Assembly (NCBI GenBank): GCA_027943335.1
Contig: BSBK01006347.1
Location: forward strand, 1,262,001-1,326,000
Source of the DNA: Chamaecyparis obtusa
Lineage: Eukaryota > Streptophyta > Pinopsida > Cupressales > Cupressaceae
DNA: 64,000 nucleotides
Reading direction: 5' to 3'
Part shown: positions 1 through 13,081 of the stretch, in pieces
Position numbering within the stretch: position 1 is the first letter of the stretch
Layout of the letters: every line of letters begins with the position of its first letter
Position numbers and translations under genes: made by a program
The notes under the pieces: model-generated
Seen by the model: the letters and a program-made list of their open reading frames with translations, nothing else
Database searches by the model: none
Told to the model about the DNA's origin: nothing

Positions 1-3000
1 TCCTTAAAAGAATATATAACTCTTTATGTGAGACTTGAGAAGGGGAAGGAGATGACTCATGAAATAATGGTACAAAGAAATTGCAACAAGAACAATAAGA
101 ATTAAAAGAATGCGAGGGGATGAAGGGAAAAAAGACGACAGAGTTAAGTTCTTTGGCTAGGCATTGGGCATTGGAGAAGAGGCACACATGATGTGTCCAA
201 CTCATGGTACAGTGTACTCCTGGGACATGTAATTGATCCTCTGTTTGTGGATCCTCTACCCGTCATTTCTCTTTAGGGGACATCAACCTCTTTATGATTT
301 ACAGATACGTATTAACATATTTTTATATTGTAGTTCTTAATTTGTTTTACAATTGAAATTAATATTACAAAGATTCTCTCATTTAAACTATATTAAATAA
401 TTTATATCCTCATTATCATGAATAAATATTCTAATTTATTCATCATATTGTAATTGGAACGTTAATCCTTAGGATAGTATTAGATATCTTTCCCATATAA
501 ACCTTCGGGTGAGTGAGGAGAACCCAAATCAAATGATCGGTCAGAACATGGATGAAATGGGAGAAATAAATAAAGGATCTAGTCAGTGTTGGACATCATA
601 GTCAGCAACAATCAAAACAAACAAGTCAACAATCTGAATCAGCCAAAAATTTTCTAAAAATTCACTTATTCCATATGTGATTTGGCCCCAGAACTTGTTA
701 TGAATATTATACTACAATTTACAAAAATTAATAGTTGAATAGAATCAACTTTTCCAAAACTACAAAAGTGAGCCTGTTTCTATAAGATTTAGAAATCTCC
801 AAAGGTGAATCATGACCACAAAAACTGTTTTATTAAAAACCCTCTTACAAAAGGAGAATCAAACTGGTCAAGGCTAGTCTTTAGTATAAGAAGGATTCGG
901 ATAATTTAAAATCATTTTTCTTTTTGAAAATTTCAAATATTAGGAACATATGTTGGATCATCTCCACTATAAAGATCAACAATTCAAACTATTCTTCAAA
1001 AAACTTGGAAGTTGAACTCACTACAAGTTAAAATCAGCTACAACATCATTGTATGTAAAAATTTTGACCACTATTACTTGATATTTATTTTTATATCATG
1101 ACTTTAACAATGGATTCACAAAATCTATAATTTGGAAGGAAAATATATGAATAAAGAACATTGACAAACAGGGGTTGCATGCAGTGGGAATCCCTACTCT
1201 TGCCTTAGGTAAGGGCGTAGGAGAAAGTAGAGTAGGAAGACACGGAAAGGGAAGTGGTGTTTCCCAATCAATCAGTTACCGTTACCGTTATGAAAGAGCA
1301 TCAACTCAAAGATGAAACATGGCTATAGCCAAAGGAGCAATGAACAATGAAAATACCAGTTAATAGTAACCATGAAAATACCAATTAATTAGTAACCATT
1401 ATGAAAGAGTATTGATTAAAAGATATAACATAGCTACAAGTAGAAGAGAAATGAGCAATGAAAATACGATATTGCTATTATGAATGTAAAAGTGAAAATA
1501 GAGTTTGGATCTTTAATGGAAAAAATGAAAACAGAGTTAGGATCTTTAATGGCATATGGAGATTAGTACTTTGGGCTTTCAAACTTGACTGTAATGTGAT
1601 TTACCTAGTCTAATGTTAATACAATTAACAGGGGTGTCCTGAAGTTAGAAAATTCCATATTTATATATATGTTAAAAGTGCAACTACAAGGCAGAGGCCT
1701 TAGTCTTCCATTTCTGCAGCCGCTTGCAAATTTCTCTGAATTTCAGCATCTTCTCAAATTGGATATTGTTTTGGCAATACATTTAGCAGCAATAAATGGA
1801 GTGAATTCCTAGGATTTAATTCTACTTCTCTTCTTGCTCCCTTCTCTTTGGAAACAATGGGACTATTTTTAGATTTAGACTTTCATCTATGTCCTTAATA
1901 AATTAGGTGTAAATTGGTTCCTTATAACAATAGCTAGAATAGACTTTGCATTCCCAAAAGAAGACCTCATAGTTATAGTCATAGAAATATTGGAACTAAA
2001 GATGGAGAACTGTGAAAAATAGAGCCATTCATTCCAATTCATATTAAGCATTCAATCCTCTTGTTGAGAAAAAAACTCAGAAGAAAAATCATAGAGAATC
2101 ACAGATTCATTTTGTATGGATATTTCAAAGATTTTTCATCGGTGATTATTGAACATGAATATGAATGAATGAGTTAGCAGAGCGAAACGTACCCCAAACA
2201 TGATGCAATAGGAAATTAAAAGGAGCTTCAAATTTTATCCAAAAAATATAGGTATAAAGCCAAAGTGGATTAAACCACCCATACCCTATTCTAAAGCTCT
2301 CATTTTGGAATAGGCAGAGAGGACATTGACAAATCATTTGGCTTTATACCTACGAATTACATTTGTTTGAAAGTTTCTAAAGTCATTTCAACAAATCCAC
2401 ATTCTACAAAATATGCAAAGGGAAAATGATGGATAACGTGTTTTCAAAATTATTAGTACATCAAGTGGATTTAATATTATTGGAGATTTTATAGTAAGTT
2501 TCATCAAAAGAGATTGGAATGAGTAAGAGAATCTTTTTAAAAATTTAAAACCCTAAAATATCTACCAGGTAAAGGAACGGGATATTAGAAGAATGTCAGG
2601 ATATAAAATAACCATACCTGATACAATCCGCCTACACTAGATCAAGTAATGAATATGGAAATCTACAGAAGAAGAAATGTAAAATAGAAACTCACAGAAG
2701 AAGAAATGTAAAATAGGGAAAAAAAATGACTTGCATTCGAAATAGAAGGAAAACAAATACTTACTGCTCGAGGGTTTTCAAATCTGTAACGCAAGAGAAA
2801 CTATTGAAGCACTCTGAAATCTGTAGATGGGAATGAACAATGATGATGTTAATGTAATAAAACATTAGGCCCAATCTTAGACATTTAGTTCCTGCAAATG
2901 GAACATGCATGCCACACGTAGCCACTAGGACACAACCAAGCTTACATGCAAGATGCCACATGAAACCTCCAATGAATGACATGTGCCCTTGCAAACTTCT

Positions 3001-3897
3001 ATGCTCCCATCCGTGCAACCCTATTTTTTCTCTAAGATTTCCCGAACAAAAAATGGAAAAAGACTAGGAGGAAAAATGTGTAACCAATAGAAAAAAAAAG
3101 AATTTATATTTATGACGAGCGTTTAACTCTTAAATTTCTTCAACACTATAGTTTTTGGCATGAATTTTCCATCTAAGGCAGTTGAAAACTTTAGTCTCCT
3201 ACCTTAATGCAGGGACAAATAACTAGCACTCGCACCTTTGAAGGGTGCAAGGGTTACGCCGATAGTGTTGTATATATTAAATTCAATGTCATTGTATTGT
3301 TGATGTAGAAAGTTTGGTTAACTTCATTTTTTTTATTTTTTTTAATTCTTCATACCCATGGAATATACCATGTTAGACTTTTCCTTCGTAGAGGTTCATC
3401 CTTTCTTTTCAAAAAGTTGTCTTCTCTACAAGTTTTACTATTATTTTTGCACCCTATTTCATCCACATCGAACTTCACAAGTTCTTGGTCAGAATGGATT
3501 GTTCTTTTATCATCTTCCTCTAGAAGTATGGGTGTAGCAACATCATTTCCATTTTCATTAATGAAGCACAAATTGTTGTAGTGGTTTTCATCATGATATG
3601 AGAGATGAAGTGTGAGAATAAATGCGCTATCAAAATTGTAGATCTAGGATACCTGGCCCTTCAAGTGGTGCACATTAATGTTTCTGTGTGTCATGATGGA
3701 GGATGCATAAATCTCACAATGGTCTTCCCATGTTCCATCTTCTGCCATTTTTTCATAGTATTTTTCAAAATTCATTTCATCTTTTTGAGAAAAGAAAGGC
3801 TTAAAGTCTAAACGATGCTCCATAAAAGCAGATCTTCTAGGGCTCTAAAGAAACAGTTTCCATCCGGTCGCATTTGCAACATTCTCATCTGTAATCA
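1..3897. repeat. Segmental duplication 'A', copy 1 (left-truncated by window)
   Basis: Position 1 aligns with 46248 and the two stretches stay collinear to the OTU pseudogene at about 3897/50276; a third partial copy runs 60152-62838, starting at the equivalent of about 1238. By eye roughly nine bases in ten agree, with indels. One clear indel is about 128 bp, present at 46650-46780 and missing near position 405 here. Apart from the OTU exon at its right end I see no credible coding sequence; short minus-strand ORFs (for example 2146-2337 and 2761-3018) diverge between copies as freely as flanking DNA. It reads as old gene and intron sequence that was duplicated rather than as a mobile element. 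Confidence 0.8.
3350..3897 (-). pseudogene. OTU-domain cysteine protease (OTUD3-like) exon, copy 1, broken
   Basis: Read on the minus strand, this encodes pieces of an ovarian-tumour (OTU) deubiquitinase domain, which cleaves ubiquitin from proteins. In order: the catalytic D-G-N-C motif (codons 3853-3864) followed by FFRALEDQL; then, in another frame, DFEPF, a Y-x-x-M helix and DGTWEDH; then, after a stop at about 3644, the catalytic-His motif YHDENHYNN and an acidic tail. In intact plant OTU proteins more than a dozen residues separate the Cys helix from the DFEPF-like segment; here they are missing, with a frameshift. The exon is cut at 3898 by an LTR. The family call is firm because both catalytic motifs occur in the right order and spacing; the OTUD3-like subgroup is a recollection of family pattern. 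Not functional. Confidence 0.8.
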
Positions 3898-4369
3898 TGT
3901 AAGAATCGGTCTTACGACACAAATGTCCCATCAAAAAAAATTCCCAAAAATCTAGGAGTCCGTCAACAAGTCAAAGGTTGAATGCTAAGCTGACAAGATA
4001 TCAATAGATTCCTTACAATATAGGAATAAAAGAAATACAATTATGACAATAACTATCAAAAACCATAAAACATACCTATGTCCAAAGATAAGCAAAAAGT
4101 CAACCATCTGTCGAATGTCCTAACCGAGACACAATAAGAGATGTCACATCAAATACAAGCAAGTAAAAAACTATCATAACAGGACAACAACCCAAGAAGT
4201 TTTCGACCAACTGTCAAATCACATTAGTAAAAGATAAAGATTAGATCAAATAAAAGTTTTTTTCTGCCATAATTATTTCTTCATTGAGTGAATAATTGCC
4301 CGCTTCCAACTCATCCCCTAAATCTTAGGATATAACTAATATGGTTTTTTTTTAAAATGGGTTGTGACA
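3898..4369 (-). repeat. 3' LTR of LARD-like element, internally deleted (472 bp)
   Basis: Begins TGTAAGAA and ends GTTGTGACA on the plus strand, giving TGTCACAACCC as the minus-strand LTR start. Bases 3898-4250 match the start of the right LTR at 7824 and of the paralogue at 50277. Bases 4251-4369 match the far end of the long LTR at 56637-56756. The intervening ~3.1 kb is absent here; the join carries shared AAA, which fits a microhomology deletion. Confidence 0.75.
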
Positions 4370-4383
4370 TCCTTCCCCCCCTA
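4370..4383 (-). other. Polypurine tract of LARD-like element
   Basis: Minus-strand TAGGGGGGAAGGA lies directly against the LTR start TGTCACAACCC. It is the plus-strand DNA priming site expected next to a 3' LTR, and it fixes the element's orientation. The same arrangement is at 56757-56770. Confidence 0.8.
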
Positions 4384-7300
4384 AATAATGCATCGTCCCG
4401 ATGCATCGATTTAACTTTGCAGTCCTATCTAAAGAAAAATCAAGAAACTCACACTTGAAGAGATTTATAATTTAAACTCCCATTATTCAAATATTCAAGA
4501 TAATGCATAATCGCAAAGTTGTCGTGCGGGGGGGGGGGGGTGGGGGCTCTAGGCCCTACTACAAAAAGACTGGGCATGTTACGTAGAATAAGTAAGTTCC
4601 ACAACACCATTCAATGGTGGCCCTTAGGGAACAACTAGAATATGGCAGCCCGAGGGATCGGAGAACCCACTTTCAAATTTCAACATAAAATCAACAAGAT
4701 TCAAATTCGTTTATTAACATAAAGTAAAAAAAAAAATTTGGTTATGCATTCTAGTAAGTACATGCAAGAAAAACAAATACATTTGGAGCAAAAACAAACA
4801 CACTTGTATCATAATTATTTTAGGAACATTTTCTATGTGAGTGTGTGAATTCAATTACTAACCTTCAATTTTTACAAGGTTAGAGTTACCTCTCTCCGAC
4901 AATATTCCCCCTCTATTATAATGTGTCGTTCCATCTGTGCACACATAGGAACAACATCAAAGCATTAGTACATGTTTTTCAGCATAATCAAGATATATCA
5001 TTCCTTCATCCTAATTCTTTTAGACATAAATCTGCATGATACATTCGATTTATAAAAGAACACACACCTACCTTTGCTTCTTACCATACATTCGCATCAT
5101 ACTGAATTGATCAAGGTATTGAATACTTCATATCAAATTCCTGTCATACTTATATGTAGACTATTATAATATTTTTAGTTCAATCAAATACCAATTCCTC
5201 ATGGAAGAAAATTTCCATTGGTAAATATTCAAGAATAAAGATAATCATTGAAAAACTACAAATAGTCAACTAATAAGTTCTAAATATTAACCTAATCATA
5301 AGTAAATAAATCATTCATACCTACTATCTAACATGTGGTACTTACTAGGTGAGAAAGTCATTTGTCCACTTCGCAAAGCACCTGAAAAGGTTAGTGGATC
5401 CATTTTTCCATTTATGTGATCTAGGCCCTCATGCCCATCTTGTCACAATAATATTTAAAATAAATTTTTATTATCTGTAAAATAATATAAGTCCTACCAA
5501 TCTTACATCTTAACATGAATAAGCATTCAGATTTTCATCAATATAATTCTAGTGTGCTTCATCTAAGCATAAACATCCTAATTAATCATAATAATTCATC
5601 ACCATATAAAATCAACACATCAATATATATTACACATCCATAGCAATGCATCCAAAAAAGTAACCATAAAGGTCACTCATGAAATAAGACACTTAATTGT
5701 ACAATTGGACATCTATCCTTCTATAAGTCCCTATCTCCTATTTCATCAGACAGTCAGTCATCCATCTACAAATCTTGAGATCGGAGTGTGGCTCAAACGC
5801 TTGTCTATTCTATCCACAAAGTCTTACGCTTCCTTGGGATTCTACCTACTCTTAGAATTCCCAACCCTACAATGCCCAACAAATAAAAGGCAGGGGGTTT
5901 CCTTTGCGGCCATGAAACTTTCTATTGTTCATGGATGTGGCAGGGAGATGGAACATGGGCAGCATATTTATGAAAACATATGCGAACAATCTTTGGCCAG
6001 AGCATCTTTTGATCACTAGGAATGAAAACTGGCAGGTAGAGAAACATCCATTTCTATGCTTCCCTGTTTACTTCTTCCACATTAGCACCCTCACCGGAAG
6101 GTAAGCTTTCCAATACACATACATAGTACAAAAATGATACAAACGCAAGTATAACATTTATTTCCTTCCATTTATTATTGCGTTAACAAAAGCATAAAAG
6201 TCATACAAAAATTCAACTAGTCTTATGAATTATTCCTTTCATCATGAGAAATCATAACACATCATAAGTAGTCATGTAAGAATAAATTGTTGACCATTGT
6301 TTCAAACAACCAATAGTGCTTCATAACCAAATAATTCTATTCCATTTCTATAAAAATATGTCGACCTACACCTCATGATAATTACTTTGAAGGTCTCAAA
6401 TATAATCATCCAAGTGCTAGTAATATATTGTTATTGTCAAAAAGATGTATTTTCAATGGATTCCATCATTCCATGAATATCCATGCAATTCTCCTCATAG
6501 CATCAAAACTCACATCAAAGAATATCATCCAATGTTAATTATTTCATAAATTGAATTTGTAATATACACAACCATTTGCATGTCAATTTAGTTTGATCAT
6601 TTCAGAATAGCTGAAACATATTTCAAGTAACATATGAACACAATATTAGGAATGGTATGTTCTTTGCAATCTACTCCCTTTTACAATCTATCAGTGTTGC
6701 ACGTTGAACATGACAGATGACAGCACTTCACATCATAGGATTAGCAACATAAAACACATATCCTAGCCACCACAAGATCATAAGAAATTACAATATTCAA
6801 AGTTCACAAATTTTGATTCAAAACCTCAAGGGTCATAAGAAAAATCAAAAGAAATGTGAACAAAAATATCAATTGATTGAAAAACTCAAAATTGGTGGCT
6901 AGATGGTCACAGGAGAACTTAAAGTTCCAAACTAGCCCTTCACCACTTACAAAGTTCATCAAGTTCAAATAAAACATCAACTGAAAACCAAAACACATTT
7001 TCAGAGTGACTAACACTAGCCACAAGGAGGGAGTAGAAGCTACACATTACCTTGCATCCAAGGTACGCTAAAGAACATGACCATACTTCTAGAACATAAA
7101 TCTCAAAAATTACATCATCATGTGGTAACACATTCAATTGGTTAATACAACATAGAATTTTTAATTGTCTCTTTTCTTTTTGAAATCTCATGCATTTCCA
7201 GTTAAGACATATAATATATTTTCACAAATTTTCTACAAGTTTTTATTTCATATAAAACAAGTTGAATTCTTCTTCCCCGAGACTTTCACAAGGATCTAGT

Positions 7301-7809
7301 ATTAAAATCTTTTCATAACACATGCAAAAATATATTGCAATAAGACATATTTCAATCTGTTATCACAAGCCAACTCCTAAATTTTGGCAAGCAATCATAC
7401 CTTTATTGCATATCCATCATCATTTAATTAAACAAAATCTCATAGAATTTTATCTTCTTTCTTTGTTGCACTAATATAGAGAAATAGGCATTAAATTTTT
7501 AAGTGTATCTCACACACAATGTACCTCATAATTTTTCCTATATTATAACATTTTACAATATGAAACACAAAGAAATCACACCACTCAAAGGTAAATAGTT
7601 GTCAATCTCACACAAGTCCCACTTTTATAACACAAAACAAGGAACATCCTATCATTTCCTATCAAGATTATCTGAAACTGTAAGACACTCTAGTAAACCC
7701 ATGGAACCACAGTTACATTCATAGACTAAGCATTAATTGACTCACAATTTATGTGACTAAAGGTTGCAACTAAGCATAGTGAACTCAAGGCCCTAGAGTG
7801 GAACCCAGA
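4384..7809 (-). other. Non-coding internal region of LARD-like element
   Basis: Collinear with 56771-60151. No frame on either strand shows gag, protease, RT or integrase motifs. ORFs such as 5705-6019 (plus) and 6940-7191 (minus) are not conserved as proteins between the copies. Near the polypurine tract there is a G run (4528-4540) followed by T and five more Gs, shortened in the right copy. The right copy has about 50 bp near 58745 and about 90 bp near 60036 that are missing here. Confidence 0.65.
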
Positions 7810-7821
7810 GCTCTGATACCA
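7810..7821 (-). other. Primer binding site, initiator-Met type
   Basis: The minus strand reads TGGTATCAGAGC two bases from the LTR end, the usual complement of the plant initiator tRNA-Met 3' end used to prime reverse transcription. It identifies 7824 onward as the 5' LTR. Confidence 0.85.
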
Positions 7822-7823
7822 TA

Positions 7824-10800
7824 TGTAAGAACTGGTCTTACGACACAAATGCCACATCAACAAACATTCTTAAAAATCTAGGAGTCAGTCAACAAGTCAA
7901 AGGTCAAATTCTAAGTCAACAAGATATCAATAGATTCCCTACAATATAGGAATAAAAGAAATATAATTACGACAATAACTATCGAAAACCATAAAACATA
8001 TCTATGTCCAAAGATAAGCAAAAATTTGACCATCTGTCGAACGTCCTAATGGAGACACAATAAGAGATGTCACATCAAATACAAGAAAGTACAAAACTAT
8101 CATAACCGGATAACAACCCAAGAAGTTTTTGACCAACTGTCGAATCACATCAGTAAAAGATAAAGATTAGATCAAAATATGTACTTCATATTAATGGAAA
8201 AAGTAAGAAACAAAATTACCAAATAGCACCATGTCAAATACAAGAAGTGTAACACCCTAAAATAAGGTCCTTCCTGAAAGAAGCTTCAGAAACCCATTCA
8301 CAAAAGTCAGCAAGGGCGAGAATATTGTGGGAGTGTATTTCCACCCTACCATGAAGCATTAACACTTCTCTGGAATCCTTCCTGACATGAAGGATACCCA
8401 GCTCAGCTCGAGATAGACTAACCAAGTAAAAATAGTCATGCATAATGGAATTGTATTGCATAAAACATCCATATTCAATTTTCAAATATATCATTATCAT
8501 GGCTTACTAAAGTAATACATCATAAATAAAACTGATTCCATTTCAAAGGAAAACATATGTTGGTGATACTAAATAAGAGGACACCACCATACTTTAATAG
8601 AATTTTTCATGAAGTCAAACATTCTCATTATATGAAATGCAGTTCTACGTCTAGAAAGATCAAACATCTTCTTATAAGCTCTTTACTCACAAAAGTTACA
8701 CATCTCAAATTCATAATGAATTATGGCCTCTTTTCTTACTATTATGAGAAATTAAATAAGTTGATGCTCAAATGAATAATGTATTCTTTCTTTCAAAGTT
8801 TCCAAACATCAACTATAGAAATCATTATTTAGTGACCATTGTTTCCAACCCACATATAATTATCCAGATTTATAAATAATATATCTTATTAGATAAAAAA
8901 GAAAGATATACATTTTTCCTAGCTAGTTTTTGGTTTCTTTTAGTCATATTATTACAATAATCATTCATCTGTACTCATTATAAGGAAATTCTAGTTGGGA
9001 AATTTATTAAGTTTTTTATCTTACAAAACTTATCAAAAGAATTTTCCTACCTGAATGTTAGGAATGCCTAATTTATAAGAGCGGATCAAGGTTGTGGTAA
9101 TAATTTCCTAAATTAAGAAATACATTACCAATAGTGATAAGAATTTATTCAATATTTCCACCCAACGATCATCAAAGGTAAATAACTATTTCCAAAATCA
9201 TATTTTAAGGAAGTATATCATGCTTAAAAATCTCTACTCAATTTCTCTTGGTACCAAATTTAATGGTTTCCCTTACAAACTCATTGATGGAAGAAGAGGT
9301 CTTGGAAAGCACACAAGAACTATGAATTATTTTGAGGATTTTGACATTACCTAGGGTATTGAGTGGCATTAAATTTATGCTAAAGATCTAGAATTTCCTA
9401 AAAGCCCAAAAACCAAATCATTGGCTCTATAACTCTTGATGGAAAAGTCATTTTCATTCAAAGCATGAAGAATTTCTCTCTTAATGAGATATTGTTTTTT
9501 TGTAAGCCTAAAACTGTAAATTTTATTACTAGAACCAGGAACATGTGTGGTCATTATTCACACTTTAAAACTAAGAAATCCCAAACAACATTATAGTCCC
9601 AAATAACTAAGTTCACAATTTCCAAAATGACACCTAATGAAACCATTGACAAGGAAATTAAAAATTAAAAATCTAATTAATATGGAGAAGACCAAACGGG
9701 ATCATATCGAATTGGTGTGAGGAACACGACTATAAGAGACCAGACATTTAGTACTAATTAAGTGCACAAATACAACACCTAGAAGAAAGATTTAATTATT
9801 TAGGTGAGTAGTTGAATTAAACCACAGACAAAACATTGGGTAGGTGACAGAGATAAGATATGTTTAGCAGAGAAAAATTCCAATTGGAAAGAAATAGTGA
9901 TGCAATAAACAAGATAAGTTGTTTAATAATAGCAATAGTCTCGACATTGATTAAGCCACACAGGACAGGGTCTCTAAAAGCCCAAATGGTAAAAGAGAAA
10001 ATCACATAACTCAATAGACATGATACCAATAACCGACGGCTTAGTATTCATCTAACATTCCCAAGACATGCCATAAATCTAAAGCTTTGAGCCTTCCTAC
10101 AGACCAAAGTGGAACCCAATCAACAAATCCAATGCTATTACATTGGTGGGGATATAAATACAATTGTGGCTCATAAGCACATAAGTTTACATGGAGAGCA
10201 TATCGCATAGGCTGCATATGCCAAAAATTGAAGGTGACCAGAGCACTTGATTCACAGAGAATGGCAATATTTAAAATGAGCCTCAAGATTTTTACTAATA
10301 CATAGAAATGGTATCTATGCCACACACTAAATTAATAAGCATTAAGAAAAACCCCAAATAAATAGAAAAGCAATATAGAATTCAATTAGGAAACAAAACA
10401 TTTTACCCCATTTACATCTTAACAAGATTAAAATAGGCAATAAAAATAAATATATTCTTAATAAATTTAGATCCTTAACACATCTAAATCCAAATCCACA
10501 AGAGAAACACATAAATTCAACAAGGCCTTTTAGAAAATTTCAAAAAGAAAAAGGAACCTGATAACACACCTTGACTGGATTTTCCTCGCTAAGACCAAGA
10601 TCATTCCAAAGTTGGGACTTCTTTTTAGTTTCCTTTCGTACTATTATGTAATAGAGGAAGCGTAATATTCTACTTTTTATTTGTGAAGACACCAATCACA
10701 ACAAAAGATTGTAGGGAAGGTGATCATTAATAATATCCATCAAATCAGATTTCAGTGGACCTCCTGGTTCTTTCCAGTTGAGTACCTAGTACCCTCTGTG

Positions 10801-11327
10801 TGGTTCCAAATTGAGAGTCTCCATTAAGCTATTTATACCGCCATATTGAATGTCGGTCACGCATCCTCCTAGTTTCGACAATGTCACCATTACAATATCA
10901 TTCTCCAATACCACATGACTATCAAAAACACTCAATACCACATCTCCGTACTCCATTAAAGAATAAATTTGGGAGTGGTGTGGTAGAGAATGGAAATTAT
11001 GCCATATCTATATCATACCAACACCAGACTGGACTCCCCTCTCTAGGCTTTAGGCTCTACTTTTAATACGTAATCTACATATCTAGCTATGTTTTTGGCA
11101 TGATAAGAATGCAATAAATGCCAAGTAAACTTTTAACACAGCCATTACACTGAGGTTGACGAGCACTCAACTCATACTAAGGATTTGAACATGTTCTATC
11201 TATCCCTTTATTCCCCCCTAACTTCTCATTTTTCTCTAGATACATTTGTAGATGGGGCTTCCATGCCACTAGTTTAGGAGGAAATTAAGAGTTAAATAAA
11301 AGTTCTTGTCTTCTATAATTATTTCTA
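7824..11327 (-). repeat. 5' LTR of LARD-like element, ~3.5 kb, truncated
   Basis: Starts TGTAAGAACTGG beside the primer site and matches 50277-56650 in the right paralogue once the inserted solo LTR (52658-55533) is removed. The full right LTR is about 3.6 kb. Similarity here stops at about 11327, some 105 bp short of the expected end, where the minisatellite begins. An 88-codon minus ORF at 8234-8500 is open in both copies, but about 20 of the residues differ, so I treat it as chance. The site GAGAG at 10194-10198 is the unoccupied counterpart of the solo LTR insertion. Confidence 0.7.
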
Positions 11328-11961
11328 GGTCTAATTGTGTGATTGAAGCATTCTCTGAATCTTTGAACTTATGTCTTAACTGAGCTTTCATCATGAGATT
11401 TAGTGACCAAGGCATTCGCGTAATCTCATAACCTTTCCTTTAACCCACATTTGATCTATAGACTCAATGAATGAAGTGAATCTCCCAATCTCATAAAGTT
11501 TTCTTAACCTTGGTTATATCACGAGAATGAGTGACTAAGACCAGTCTCATATTCTCCAGGTCTTTTCACTAACCATGGCCACATTAGGAGAATCCATGAC
11601 TAAATGAATCTCTTGTTCTCTAGATGCCTTCCTTAACTCATGTTTAATCACATGATCTAGCAACAAAGGTATCCACACAATCTCAAGAGATATCTTTTAA
11701 CCCTAGTTTCATTCGGAGAATGAGAGATAACCTTTATCTCCAAGTCGCTAGATCTTTTTCTTAACCTTGATAAGATCTTGAGATTAAGCACCAGCCGTGG
11801 ATCCTATTCATTATCTACAGTCCTTGTTGATTCACCATACCTTTTAAAATGTTACCGTTGCATTACGATAATAAGCAACAATGGTCATCTTGTTTCATTA
11901 TGAACCTTTTCGTTGGATCTCTGAAGGTTAACGATTTAACCGCTAACATCATGAGAAGTAG
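11328..11961. repeat. Degenerate ~64-bp minisatellite
   Basis: A CTTAAC-like anchor recurs at 11375, 11438, 11503, 11568, 11632, 11697 and 11760, that is every 63-65 bp. Each unit also carries a GAGAATGAGTGACTAA-like block and a CTCTAGAT/CTCCAGGT-like block. Units are highly diverged. The array resumes after each of two inserted LTRs (12996-13081 and 14732 to about 14790). Beyond 11800 the periodicity weakens. No coding potential. Confidence 0.7.
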
Positions 11962-11966
11962 CGACC

Positions 11967-12990
11967 TATTGGCAATTTGGCTGAGTTTATTGCATAGATG
12001 TTGTCATTATGGCAACATATGATTCACATGAAGATCACACAAGTTAGAGAGAAAGTATGATAGAGCGCATTGCATATTTGTCTAAGTATGAGACAGTATT
12101 TTTACCAGTGTACCCGAACATAGTTTTTGTTTGCAACATTGACTGGAGTGAGTTCAGTGCTTGTGCACTTGAACATAGACTCTATGGTGACTAATGATGA
12201 CCCATCTTAGAGCGCAAGTTAGTATGGCATGTACGGAAGAAGTTATGATAGTTTTACTAAAGACAGTGTGAAGCCGATAGGACAGAATATGAAGACAGAA
12301 TTGGTAAAGAGTTAAGGGATTATTTTATTTATCAAAATAATGTCTTAACAATATAAAGGGATGACATACTAGATGTTTACCCTTGGATAAAGCTATTGGT
12401 ATATATGTAAATGTATTTTTAATTGTAAAGTGTGAATTTGTAATTGTAACAAGCAGCAAGTAATTGTAGAAGTATGATGCGAAGTATATGAGGCATATGT
12501 AATAGTGATAGTGAAAGATCAGCGAAGAGATATCGATGCAAGAAGTATAAGGTTATGTACCTTGACCTCTTTTGTAATTATTTTGTATTGTACATTACTT
12601 GTTTGGGTAGTGGGCTCAGCTGGCAATCACATTTTGTACTACCAACTCCTAACAGGGTTGAGGCTTCTAACAAGGCCTATAGTCCCTTAATCAGGACTGA
12701 TACACGATATGTTTGTAATAGACTCCTAATAGGGTCAACATCCTTAATAAGATACTTTTGATTAGTGGATCTTTGTGGGTACCATCCCCACCGGGGTTTT
12801 CCCTTGGCCAGGGTTTCCTCGAGAGCAAATCATGTGTTATGAGTTCTTTAGTTTTATTGCTATGCATGTTGTTTAGCTTCTTATGTTATGCATGTGTAAA
12901 GATAATCTGTTATATCCATAATTGGGAAAAAGATAAAGTTTTTAGAATACTGATTCACCCCCCCCTTCTCAATATTCCCTATTTCTAACA
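11967..12990 (+). mobile_element. Copia-type solo LTR (~1.0 kb)
   Basis: Runs from TATTGGCAAT (TG start apparently mutated to TA) to a typical copia-like LTR end: GATTCACCCCCCC, a TTCTCAATATTCC-like stretch, and ATTTCTAACA. It is flanked by CGACC (11962-11966) and TGACC (12991-12995), a 5-bp target duplication differing by one C-to-T change. No primer site, polypurine tract or second LTR adjoins it, so it is a recombined remnant. Joining the flanks restores minisatellite-like sequence. Confidence 0.65.
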
Positions 12991-13081
12991 TGACCAACCT
13001 TATTCACCAAGTCGCCAGACCTTTTTCCTTAATCATCAACCATCCTGAGAACACACGACTAAACAAAGCTATCATCTTCTC

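Larger units (their letters stand above)
3898..11327 (-). mobile_element. LARD-like non-coding LTR retrotransposon, left copy
   Basis: On the minus strand: 5' LTR (7824-11327, truncated), initiator-Met primer site, about 3.45 kb of internal DNA without gag or pol, polypurine tract, and 3' LTR (3898-4369). Long LTRs with a non-coding internal region match the LARD class (large retrotransposon derivatives), which must borrow proteins from autonomous elements. The element sits in the OTU exon; its left edge follows AATCA, matching AATCC at the right paralogue and the unoccupied AATCC site in the third copy near 62812. The two LTRs differ greatly in length because about 3.1 kb is missing from the left one. 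The right edge is lost where similarity stops at about 11327. Confidence 0.75.

Noticed and set aside
2146..2337. Minus ORF with counterpart at 61046-61234
   Set aside because: Part of the duplicated segment A; no splice context or domain, and starts differ between copies.
5705..6019. 104-codon plus-strand ORF in the LARD-like element
   Set aside because: The paralogous frame at 58164-58403 starts elsewhere and differs at many residues, and the element's own transcription would be on the other strand. No domain recognised.
6804..7191. Minus-strand ORFs repeated at 59227-59614
   Set aside because: They match between copies only because the DNA does; no gag, pol or cellular motif.
7810..7821. 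tRNA-like sequences at retroelement primer sites
   Set aside because: Only 12-18 bases complementary to tRNA ends; no cloverleaf, so they are primer sites and not tRNA genes.
8234..8500. 88-codon minus ORF, also open at 50688-50954
   Set aside because: About 20 of 88 residues differ between the copies, as expected without protein selection, and it sits inside an LTR.
8180..11300. The 3.1-kb block as an independent insertion in the LTR
   Set aside because: Present in LTRs of both paralogues at the same point, without terminal repeats or target duplication; a deletion in 3898-4369 is simpler.
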